A DNA stretch of 33,946 bases from Ichthyophonus hoferi. Taxonomy: Eukaryota; Opisthokonta; Ichthyosporea; Ichthyophonida; Ichthyophonidae. Below are positions 12,562-24,600 of the stretch, piece by piece. The DNA lies in assembly GCA_002751075.1 (NCBI GenBank), contig NAOQ01000043.1, positions 214,969 to 248,914 on the forward strand, in the 5' to 3' direction. Below the pieces are notes generated by a model. It was not told the DNA's origin. It saw nothing but the letters and a program-made list of their open reading frames with translations, and did no database searches. Made by a program: the position numbers and the translations under genes. The first letter of the stretch is position 1. Each line of letters starts with the position of its first letter.

Positions 12562-13119
12562 GTAAGTGATTACCTATTGGCATTGCCATTGTTTACATTG
12601 GAGGGTGTAAAGACCTGATAATATTCTCCCTCCCCTTTCGATAAAACCGATGTTTTGCTTTCATGTTTTAAGACACATTCCGGCTAGGCTGCCTAAATAA
12701 CTTTTTTATTTTTATTTTTCTGCATAAGCTTTTAATAAAAGTTATATAGCTTTATCCTTATACTTTCATCTTTTCTCTCTCCCCTTCTCTTCTCTTCTCT
12801 TCCCTAAACTGTAATATGTTTTGCGGCTAGGTTGTCGTAATGTAGCAGAATCGTTTTTTTTTTTTCTTTTTTTTTTTCTTGGCTCTATGATGCTATATTT
12901 ATTGCTCTTTTTTTCTTATCACACTTGTCTTCTTCATATTTCCATGCTATGAAATGCTAACCTTTTTTTATACCTCCTCCTTTTTACCTTTTTATCTTAA
13001 CCTTACCTCCCTCCTACAGCTATTTAAACTGATGTTTCGTTATTTTAATTGACCATTTTTTCTTCTTCTCACCTTCACCGCAAATATCTGGTTAACATCA
13101 CATGTTCTTTCTCTCACAG
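12562..13119 (+). other. Possible 5' UTR intron of CNOT7
   Basis: A near-ideal donor (CTGA/GTAAGT) at 12562 and an acceptor after a pyrimidine stretch (TTCTTTCTCTCACAG) ending at 13119 bracket a region full of CT runs. Splicing here would join an untranslated leader to the exon carrying the CNOT7 start codon at 13188. A second possible acceptor ends at 13154. Vertebrate CNOT7 genes are known to have 5' non-coding exons; the rest is inference. Confidence 0.35.
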
Positions 13120-13187
13120 GGATAATTAGAACCTAACTTGTACCCAACTTATAGGCATGCAAGAGTTTGCACAGCATTAAGGCGGCT

Positions 13188-16100
13188 ATGAATGTGAAAA
13201 ATGGGGAGACGGAGGGAAAGTATGGGATATGCGAAGTGTGGGGACATAACCTGCAGGAGGAGATGGAGCGTATGATGCATGTCATCAAGGACTACCCTTA
13301 CGTTGCTATGGTATGTTTTTTCTCGCCCTCCCCCCTCTCTCCCCCTCCATTCTTATTTTCTTTTTATTGGACAAAATTAATTGTATAGCAGGATATGCTG
13401 GTTTTGCTTCCAGCAAGAGAACGAGAAATGATGAAATAGTATCTTATAAGATGGAAGAGAATGTGCTTGTATACACTAATATGGATAGTCGTCTTAAGTT
13501 GCCTATATTCAAACTGTGGAAAGTGAGAGAGAAATAGAGATAGTCACAGAGTAAGAGAGATGTATAGAGCAAGATAGGTCCGATTAGGGTGTATTTATAT
13601 GGAGACGAGATAGTGTTGGTTTGTCGCAGGTGTTTGCTTAACAGCTTTACCTCTATGTGTATGCGTGTATTTCTCCCTCCCTTTGTCTCTTTCCCTCTCC
13701 TTCCCTCCTTCCTTGTCTTTTCCTCTCTCTCGCATTCACCCTCTTCTCTTCCCTTTCCTCTTTTAGGATACAGAGTTTCCTGGTACCGTGGCCCGACCTG
13801 TGGGTCAATTTAATCGGAGCAGCACGGAATATACCTATCAGTTGTTGCGGTGTAATGTTGATTTGCTTAAAATTATTCAACTTGGGGTTACGCTAGCCAA
13901 TGAAAAGGGGGAGATACCCGAGGATATCTGCACGTGGCAGTTTAACTTTCAATTTACATTGGCGTATGTATTTGTATTCCAGTATTATATACATACGTAC
14001 ATAATGTAGTTATGTTTTCCTGTATAATACAGTCATAATCACTCATTCATTTCTATAATTGCTTCTCTTCCTTTCTTCTCTATCATATCATATGCTTGTA
14101 TCTTAGCTATAGTCACACTTCAGCCTACCCACAGTTACATGTCCATAGAGATAGCACATTTTCCTTTAATATAGACACATTTCCTGCTCTGTATTCTCAA
14201 CTTTATATTTCTTTCATTCTCATTTTCTTTCTTGAGTTTTGTTTATTACAGCATTCCTATTTATGCCCTATATGACGATCTTTTTTATTTATGATATTCT
14301 ATCATATGATACGATATAATATAATATAGCATGATATGGCCATACATACATTTTTTAATTTCCACTCCAGCTTCTGTACCCTTTTCCTGGTCAGCCTTCA
14401 AGTGATTAGATACTATTTGTCTTGTAGCGATTTAGTTAAAATTAGCAAAAAGAAACAAATGGCTCATGATTATTATAAATGCATTACAGAGGCGACATGT
14501 ACGCGGAGGACAGCATAGCGTTACTCAAGCGATCGGGAATTAACTTTGAAAAACATCGTATGGATGGCATTGATGCCTTGGAGTTTGGCGAGTTGTTGGT
14601 GGTGTCGGGTCTGGTCTTGAGTGAAGATGTAAAGTGGATATCATTCCATGGGTATGTTGTATGTTGCGTTTTATGTTTTATGTTGCATGTTTTATGTTGT
14701 GTTGTGTTAAATGTTGCATATTATGGGATGTGTTTATATATACACCCTTTCTCCTTCTCACATTCCATGTTCTTTTTTTCAAACCAACCGTCACATATAT
14801 CAAACTAGTATTATTCATACAATCTAACATACATAGTAGCCCTAAAAACATAACGTAACCGCATTTATTTACGCAAATCCTTTCAATTGATATTTATTTG
14901 CTCATCAAATAAGTTATTTCTTGTCTCTGCCGTACAAATAGAAAATGACTGCTGTACAATATCCACACTCCATTTTTGGAATTAATTAATGCCAAATTTT
15001 CAATTAGTTCATATATGGCGTAGTATATTTTATGAATATGAAACTCTGTCGAATATAGTTATATATACAACCCAGAATAAAATAGTCATAGTAATACTTA
15101 AGTAATACCGAATGTCTAATGTCTATATATGGTATATTATATCATGAGTATAAAGGTCTCTTGGCCCATTCTCTCATATTTATCAAGAAATCTACATTCT
15201 CTTATAAAATTTACTATATATATATATACCGTATCAAGCTATCATGGAAATACTTATTATTCTTCATGTCATTAGTAGATTAGACTCAAACTCAATAATA
15301 ATAGGCCCATTGTTTGCCAGATACTGCATGTTACTCTATCCATCCATTTACCTATCTACCCTATAACTTACCTTGTCACAGTCTACATCCAAGGTTTCTT
15401 TCTTGTATATTGCTTACACGACCTTTCTTCTTAAGCATTTTTTATATTTACTGAGAGAAAAGGTAGAGGAAATCCAGACTTAATACCTCTCAAGTCTTGA
15501 TATTGTTTCTGGTTTGGTGCTATCATTATCAACACTAATTTTGAAGACCTTTTATACCTGTCAATTTACCTGCCACCAAAAATGTGCTTATCATAACCTC
15601 GCCATATTCCTATCTATCTTTCTGTATGTCTATCTCGATCACTAGCACACACATACACACTACTGTATGTTCCACCACTACTAATACTACCATCACTTTC
15701 CCCGCCTCTCTCTTCAGGTATATGGACTACGGATACCTCCTAAAGCTGCTGACCAACAGCAAGTTACCCGAGGAAGAGAACATGTTTTTACAGGACTTGG
15801 AGACATATTTCCCAGTCACCTACGACATTAAATATCTTATGAAGTCGTGTCGTTCGCTCAAAGGAGGGCTGCAAGATGTAGCCGATGACCTACAGGTAAT
15901 GAATCTCTTTCTTTCTGCTACTTAATTATTTTGCTTTTTCTCACACACTATTGTTTATTTATCTTTCTCTACTATTGCCTATTTACTTTTTTTTCCCCTT
16001 CTTCACTGCATCATATCTTATTTTTAATGGCATCCCGTTATTTAACGGTTTATTTATCTTATTTGAATGAACAAACAATGATATCACTAGTAATATAATT

Positions 16101-16418
16101 ATCAATTACAACAAAAGTTGACCATATATTCCTCATCCTATCGACCTTCATCTCTCCTATTCTTTCCCTTTCTTATGACTCATACTCCAACCCTCTTCAC
16201 GTAAAAATCATCCCTGGCATAGTATAATATTGACCAATAACCTGCCTTCACAGGTGGCAAGGATTGGTCCACAACATCAGGCTGGTAGTGACAGCCTCTT
16301 GACGTGTATTACGTATTTTAAGATGCGACAGGTATTCTTTGAAGACAAGATTGACGACACCAAGTATATGGGACATCTCTATGGACTTGGTGCGTCCTTC
16401 CCCAATGGGAACACGTAA
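13188..16418 (+). CDS. CNOT7: CCR4-NOT complex subunit 7/8 (CAF1/POP2) deadenylase
   Basis: CAF1 is a 3'-5' exoribonuclease of the DEDD family that shortens poly(A) tails within the CCR4-NOT complex. Exons are 13188-13310, 13767-13963, 14490-14651, 15718-15895 and 16254-16418 including the stop; all phases fit and the product is 274 aa (human CNOT7 is 285). The fold can be read in order: ICEVW near residue 20, DTEFPG at 42-47 with Asp42 and Glu44, YQLLRCNVDLLKIIQLG, WQFNF, DMYAEDSI, Asp164 in the block MDYGYL, YLMKSC, then PQHQAGSDSLL with His228 and Asp233. These are the five DEDDh residues, each three positions (two for the first pair) beyond human numbering. The start was chosen as the first in-frame ATG after an in-leader acceptor. 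The C-terminus stops soon after LYGLG and lacks the acidic tail of human CNOT7. The single gene could equally be called CNOT8. Confidence 0.95.
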
Positions 16419-18570
16419 TGATGTACAAGAAGCTGATAGGTAAGCGCTGGACAACCAGTGCCTAGTTCTTGAATTGTGCTTACAGTATTTGCATCCATCA
16501 TAGATCTGTAATGGGATGATTATTCGCATCACATGACTTTCTACCAATCAGATACAAACAATATATGGCTTAAATGCTGGGTTGTAAGTAAATCTACAAC
16601 GAATCTCTAGCTCTTTTAGGCTAGAGTAGACTTTCGATATTTCATGTTTCTTTCTGGCCAGTCTCCTTGTTAATTAGTATGAATTCGGCACATCTACACT
16701 CACCCACCCGTGTGTACATTTCACATACGCAAACATACGCTCATATATACGTACACGCATACACAAATATTAACGTGGTTACTTGAATTTTTTTTTGTTG
16801 GATGGAAGGTATCATTAATCTAGACACCTTCTCGTTGTGCCTTGTTTTGGTTACACATGCACCCATATAGTGCATTTAAGACACTTGCACTACGCTGGAC
16901 TTAGTCTGCCCCTCCATGCCGTATTACATATTAATCAGGGCAATCACCCATTTCTTTATATATATATACACTACATTACGATATCGCCAAGTTGTATTCA
17001 GAATTTTGGTCTTAAAGTACTTAGATGCCACATCCTGCTGTATGTTATGCTTTATGCTGTACGCTGATGTATATGTACCTCTTCGGCTGGGCCGATAATT
17101 AAACTGGCTCAGTTACATCACATTAACTTTGTGTTGGAGAGATATGATTTGGGCTGAGTGTGTGGTGTGGTATGTATGTAGTTCACATGTACCATATGCT
17201 GTTGAAAGTGTGTATAATGTTTAGCCCTAATTTATTAACCAGTCATGACATTAGTTGCTCACAATTGTGTCTACTAAATTAGCTTAGGAAAAGACATTTC
17301 TGTGCATCAATTAAACAAATATCATAATATTAATAGAAAAAATATACTATCGAGGTGCTGTAAAGGTGTTGGTTCCAACTTATAATTTAAGTCGAGTTCG
17401 GGATGATCGATCGGTCATGGTTACTTAATCTAATATTTTAAAGGAGATGAGGTTCTGATTGAGATGTTTGATTGGAATGACTGACGATTGCAATCGATTA
17501 CAGTATTAGCCTAATGCAGATGCAATTTGGGTTGTTTGGATATCATAGTGTGTTATAGAGAAAAAAAGTAAAGATGGGAGGTGTTAAGGCACCACAATGA
17601 TTGGTGATGTAATGGGATGATCACAAGCGGTGGCACTTGCCATCATAATATTTAAGGACCCAATACATATAGGAAGGGAATGATTGCAATAAACGGATTA
17701 AACATCAATCTAACATGAATAGTGTAGATAGATGATCTGTGGAATATTATTGCGGAGGTAGATTAGTTTCTACATATGAAGGTGCTTCTTATGTTTTTCA
17801 ATCAAATAAACCAAGTGTAAACTCAGTTAGCACTATAATGTGGTAGTCATATATCACAGAATTCAAAGTAACTCGGTTGGTTTCGTTTTCGAACAGCCTG
17901 AAAATATAGAGGCTTATCATAATGCTTTTACGACAATAAGATGAACACGTTATAGATAAGTGATACAATAAAAAAATAATTTACGATGGGGATCTGGTTA
18001 GCTTCATATAGATTCTTTATCAGAACAGTTTTTTTATTTTTTATTTTATTTTTTGTTTTTATTTTATTTTTGGGTACATGACTTTCTTTCTGTTCATATG
18101 AAAGTGTTTTTTATGCAAGAGTGTGTGAAATGATACCAAAATTCACTTTTACGATATAATTTCACACCCTGCTGTGAGCCATTGGTTATTTGCATACAGT
18201 TGATGCGATTGGTGCTATACATGGTTAAACCTAGATCGTTGGACAACCGATGACACCTTATAGTAACAAACTTTATATCTTACTTAATTAATATAAAGCA
18301 ATTTAACTACCTTTTAATATATTTTTCCTACTATTATAAGTCTTAAGCCTTATTTTTATAAATGGTAAAATATAATACAAAACTAGTACGGGTTGAATCA
18401 GCTAGTTCTGAAGCCCATATTTAAAAATAGTAAATTAGCGATTCTTAACAATTATTGGCTAATAAATTACGCAATAAATTTGATCGCGAGATGATTAAGT
18501 AAGTAACCCGTACACGTGCACTGTGAAATTGATTTGATTCACACTTTGACTAAGTATATATAAATATATA
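16419..18570. other. Intergenic region between CNOT7 and ESF1
   Basis: No coding exon could be supported on either strand. The first part is presumably CNOT7 3' UTR, but the nearest AATAAA (17688-17693) is about 1.3 kb from the stop, so the cleavage site is unclear. A T-rich low-complexity run covers 18029-18071. ATTGG followed by ATTTGCAT lies at 18181-18195, within the expected ESF1 upstream region, but such matches occur by chance at this length. Confidence 0.5.
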
Positions 18571-18571
18571 A

Positions 18572-18610
<39 letters not shown>
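18571..18610. repeat. Compound (CA)n(TA)n microsatellite upstream of ESF1
   Basis: A short CA run passes directly into a longer pure TA run and ends 50 bases before the ESF1 start codon. It therefore lies in the promoter or 5' UTR. Confidence 0.9.
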
Positions 18611-18613
<3 letters not shown>

Positions 18614-18660
18614 GTGTTTACCTTAGTGTTATTCCAGATACATAGGTTATATATCCAACC

Positions 18661-21600
18661 ATGGGTCCCGATAAAGAGAAGAAAGGAAAGCCCACTAAGG
18701 AAGATAGGCCTAAGAATACAGGTCACCTTGTCAAAGATGCTAGATTCGAACACATGCATTATGACCCTAGGTTTAGGGTGAGCGTTTATTATCCTTCTCT
18801 TTAATGTTGATGAATGAGTTGACTGTATTGTTGATTAGATTAAATTTTGTTGATGGTTACAGTTGACTGTATTGATATATGCACACACGTATACATACAT
18901 ATACATAAATGTATATATTACATGCATCTACTTGTGCTAAACATGATGCATGATGTTGGTATGGTGGTACAGAGACTAGCCAAGAAGCAGACCAAGGTAG
19001 CCATTGACCCTCGTTTCAAAGGGATGCTTACAGATGATCGCTTCAAACTCAATTGTAAATTGCCCCTGTCCCCTTTTATTTTTCACTTTTTTGTTTGCTG
19101 CTATTATCCTTATCTGCTTAACTGTTTACCATTATATGAATATGCATGTTGTACGTATATGTGTATGTGTGCATATTTATGTAATGGTTGTTACTAATAT
19201 TCACATATACGCAATATAGGTGTATGTATAAGAAGAATACCATAGGATTGTTCGTTAGAAATACTGAGAGGCTATTCTGCTGAGGCGTGATAATAGTATA
19301 GGTATAGATTTTAGAACATTTTGAACCTATAATACCCGTTGTTGAAGATTAACAGTTTAATATTCGATAGTAATGGAATCCTAGGTTTTTAAACGTGCAT
19401 GCCCAGATATGTAAATTGAACGTATACCATATCTTTATATCTCACCCACTCACTAGGTACTTACATATAACCTTATAGATTCTGTGGATAAATATGGTCG
19501 TAAGATTGAACAGTCTACCAAGGACAATCTGGAGAAGTTTTATCAGCTAGATGAAGAAGAACAGGGAGAGGGAGCGAAGGAAGGAGTTGAGACTGAGGTG
19601 GGTGATTATATGTATGAGTGTTACTCTCTAAGTGTCTAGACTCTGTGGGGTTTAGGACTGAGAATACTGTGTTAGGGATATGTCGGTATGTGGTTGCATG
19701 CACGGTAAAACCATGATAATGGGACATATGTTTGGTAGATGTGAGAGGTAAGAAGAGATGCGATTGGATAGCTGGAACAGATAGCACAAGGTGTATGAAT
19801 AATGTATAAGTAAATTAGTTCGTAGTTTAGCCGCTAGGCCTATATATATGTTACAATTAATTATATACCTTCGACAAATAGTGACACACCAGAATGGTCT
19901 GTTATACCCTGGAGTATTGATGACTTAATCACATATATATTTATGCATATATGTGACTTGATTTATGTGTAGAGTTCAATTTTCTTAGGAATGTGACAGG
20001 ATGATAGAGGGGGTATCTGTAGGTTGTCTAGAAAGCATACACCAATAACAGGATAACTTTAACTATATATACTTTGACACTATTCATATCCCCAGTCAAA
20101 AGACAGTGAAGAAGAGGGTACAGGATCCGATAAAGATGAGACTGAACAATCTGAGGGAGAGGAAGAAGAAGAAGAAGAAGAGGAGGAGGAGGATGAGGAT
20201 GATGAGAATGTGTAGGTGTTGTATGTGTATGTTTGCATAGTGGCATGACGGGTGTTATTTACTATATCTATAATTGTCATGTCTCAGATATATGTACTCT
20301 TTTCTCTCTTGTGGTACTATAGTTGATCTACGAAACTATTCTCATATCCTTATTCATTCATTTATTTATCTCTACTATCATACCTGTTTGGGTAAATTTT
20401 CAGATGTTTCAAGGCTGTATATACTATTCTTTATCGTCTGATTTGATATGTTTGATATTCCAATTAGTAGTTGGCTGTTACTTAAGATTCATCACAATTC
20501 TGTTTGTCGAACCCAGGCCTATTGTATATACTATAATTATCAGGACTTCATTTATTTATGATATGTGTGTATGATAATATATTATTGTGGTATAGCTAAA
20601 GGCATTCATGTACGGAGATGCATATACCCTAACATATTGATCCATAGTGAGTATGATCCATCAAGAGGTATTGGTCTAGTATCATCCTCGGACGAGGAAA
20701 TCGATGATGAGATTGGCCTTGATATTGAAGATGAAGAGGTCAGGAACTTATGAATAGATACAGTGTTAATAATTTATCCTCTATTTTTCTATCATACTAT
20801 TCATGTATATATCTAGGTATATTTTAATACCATCTCACCCCATGGTATCTCCTACTCACAGGTCTTCTTTAAATTTTCCTCTGATTTAATTGGACCTCAT
20901 TGTACCTAGCTCCTATGTGCTTTTGTGTGATTTTAGGCCAATCGCCAATCTTAGTGATCTTTATGACACATTGCTGGTATATGTGGTACATAATGCAAAA
21001 TAGATATATACAATCTATTTGTATGCGTATACTATAGAATGATGATTACAGGGAAATTTGTGTTCTATTAAAGGTTACTTAAACGAATGGATATATGTTT
21101 ATATCTTATGTTTATAATTTATATTATCCGTGCTTATGATATTATCTATATGTCTACTATCTACCTGTATTTGTCTCGATATAATGTAGACACTTTTCAG
21201 AAGGCTGGACTAATTACTATCATGGCTTTGTAGGAGGATGAGGAGGAAGATCTGGATAGAGGAGATGAGACTGCACGATTTGCCGTGCAGAACATGGACT
21301 GGGACAATATTGGAGGTTTGTAATTGCTGCATTTCTGATTGTTTTGATTCTTATTGTGTGATGAATTACAAGCCAAGCGAAGGTGATTGGTGTCTCTTCG
21401 GTTACTAGGGATCAATGACGGTAAAAAGTAAGCACTAGACTTTTGGAGGCTGGCATGAGAACAACCATATATTATTCTTACTGACAGTTGCCCGATGAGT
21501 TAGGTTTGGATTGGTTGTCATGGAATATGCAATCACAAAGTTTTCCTATGTAGTTCTAGCAACCGTTGTTTAAGATTATATCATCAATAGTTATGATTGG

Positions 21601-24600
21601 TTTAATAATTAATGAAGTGCGCCAACTTCTTTGTTTCTATATATATATATATATATATACATTGGCTGATTAATTTATATTGTCATTTGGCATTGGAGAA
21701 TGTAGCGATATTGTAATGATTTCTATATTTGTCTACTTGGGGAGGTGAGGGACAATTGGGATTTTGGTGTATGTTATAAAGTATTATCTTATGTGATTTG
21801 ACAATAAATTGGCCTGACTGCAAGTAATCAGTGAACAGATGGCATTGTGTAGTGGAGGTAGATCCACCCCCTTTATTACGATATATTTGCTAGTACATGC
21901 CTATACATATTCATGTATATTTTTTCGTTTCGAGTACAACAATAGCGTCATAGCATCCAGACTAAATACATAATCCTAGTGCTTATACAAACATATATTA
22001 ACACAAACACACCTAATACTTGACTATTTTGTTTTCACCGTATGTATTTAGTTGCACTCTTTCCATACTTACACTAATATTTTCTCTCTTCTCTCCTCCT
22101 TATAGCTGCGGATCTAATGATGGTGTTCAATTCCTTCAAGCCCACCAGTGGGACCGTGTTGAAAGTGTCGGTGTTTCCTAGTGAGTTTGGAAAGAAAAGA
22201 ATGGAGGACGAAGACAAATATGGACCAAGTGTTTTGAGAAGAAATGGGGCAAAGGAAGAGGAGGAGGAGGAAGACGAAGAGGAGGAGGACGACGAGATTG
22301 ACAGCAGGAGAGCCAGCTATAAGCCCATCTCCCATGACCAAGGCCTGGATGTGAGTACTTGCTGTTGATATTGCCTGTTGACTGGATGGTCAGGGTTTAT
22401 ATGATTCGATACCAGTTGAGGTGTGATAGGTGTTTTTAATATGGATCTACGTATTGTTTTACCTGTATGAATTATACCTTGGTCTGCTTAGCACATGCCT
22501 ATATATAGTTAATGTACGCAGTGACCTGATTCTCTATCATTTCCGTGTGCATATACACACACTCACTCGTATGTGTATACATATATTAATTGCTTCTATA
22601 TCAATATAGTTTGATCCAGAGGCCCTCCGAAAATATCAGCTTGAGCGTATGAGATACTTCTATGCGGTGGTGGAATGTGATTCGGTAGAAACAGCCTCTC
22701 AGATCTACAAGGAGTGCGATGGTCAGGAATACCTCAATAGTGGTGAGTAATTTTTGGTATTAATACACCTGCCCTGCCTTGGTAGCAATCCAATATAATT
22801 ATATACTAATGACCTATATTATATCTTATTATATTATAGTATATATTTTTATTTTGTAAGACGCTGGTTAGAGCATTATGTAATTGATAAAAATTTTAAA
22901 ATTCTTTGGATGACCCTTATCCAATCGTATGAGGACAGAGAAATGGGATTAGATGAACAATGGAAAAAATACCAGACTATAATACGTTTTCATTATGTTA
23001 CAGCTATGAATTAGACAATAAGGAAGGGGTTAATTGTAGCGTGTAGATGACCACTAAGGTGATTGAAATAGCTTGATATAATACTGTAGTGTCCAATCAT
23101 TTTTTACTATCACTATGTTCGGATTTTCATTTTATCTGCGTTCCTAACGTATGTCCACTTTAGTTTTTTATTTTATCCCGTTTTATAACATTTTTAAAAC
23201 CAAACCAGTTGACGTTGTTAATATTTATCGAAGGAGTTTAAGTGATTATATATATTATTTTTTATACATCCATCCCATAATTACATTATTAAAAAGCCAG
23301 TTTAAGATATGTACGAAACAATTAATTGGGTCATACATATTAATCTACTAATCAATACACCTGTTTGGTCAAACCCAGGCGTCCTATTTGATCTTCGATT
23401 TATCCCCGATGATATGACCTTTGAGGATGAAGCGAAAGAGGAGATTAATGAGATACCCACCGACTATGTGCCCAAGGAGTTTGTGGCTGCAGCCTTGCAA
23501 CAGAGTAAGGTTGAGCTTACTTGGTAAGTCGTTACTTGTACATAACCTTCCTATTTGTTCTACTCCACCTATACCTACACTTGGATTATTATAATATATC
23601 CCGCTACTTACATCTATGCTTGTGTATGTCGAATATTACCAGCTGAATATTATTAATAATCCGAGTTAGCTGTATGTATTATGCCTTTTTAGTCTCTTGT
23701 TGCTTACTGGTATATATGTTTTTATAGTTGTCAGTGATTGCTGTATCCTCTTTATATAGGATTGTTATCATACCAATCAGCACTGTGCTATGAATGTTGT
23801 AGTTACTTAACCACCCACTTCATCACGAGCATCAACTTATTTTGATTGCTACCATGATTACAAGACAGGCATGTCTATGCGACTAATTGATTGGGATTCT
23901 TGTCGTGGTATGGTATACTAGAATAAATGGAGCAAATGCAATTGGATGAGAAGATATATATATCTATATTTGGGTGATAATAACCAATAGGCATACAGGG
24001 ATGCACCTGATAAGAAGAGAACTGATACTTTGAAGAAGGCCTTGTCGTCAAATGACATCAAAGATATGGATCTTCAGGTAAATATATATATATATATATT
24101 TGTGCCTGTATATATGCTAGTGGGTGGGAAAAATTTAGCTTCTAGAAACTCTTGGGAATGCTGAGAAACAGGGAATTTGATTGGAGGACAGCGCACCGTC
24201 CGTATACTTATGTGTACGTACACTTACTCATACACCCTATATATATAGGCATACATAGCGTCATCTAGTGAAGAGGAAGACGAGGAGGAGACCAAGAACA
24301 AGGTGCGTCATAGATTTAGCTGTGTATCTTTCATTATGTCGTGTGTACGTAGTCATATAGTATGCCATGTCATAGGTCCTGAGGTTTGATTATATATATA
24401 TATTACTAATTGGATTGATTAACTATGAGAAATCATTTCCATAGGCTATCCGTTATTTATAATGGTAGCATATTTTTCACTTATTCGCTCTAAGTAAAAT
24501 TGACCGAAGTATTATAAAAAAGAGCATTATATTATAAGTGTGCTGATTTAGGTTTATATTACTGAGTGCTGTATATTAAACTACACGGTGATTGCAAGTG

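Noticed and set aside
16411-16420. ACAC/GTAATG at the end of CNOT7 as a donor to a further exon
   Set aside because: The stop codon lies within it, the family core is already complete, and no downstream exon resembling a CNOT7 tail was seen.
17485-17496. 12-base palindrome CGATTGCAATCG
   Set aside because: Several palindromes of this length are expected by chance in a window of this size.
18188-18195. Exact octamer ATTTGCAT upstream of ESF1
   Set aside because: About one chance match is expected over both strands, and it is nearly 500 bases from the start codon.
21356-21490. Possible intronic C/D box snoRNA in ESF1 (GTGATGA then CTGA)
   Set aside because: The boxes are about 125 bases apart and the flanks do not form a terminal stem. 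Other ESF1 introns with TGATGA lack a matching CTGA. No convincing snoRNA was found.
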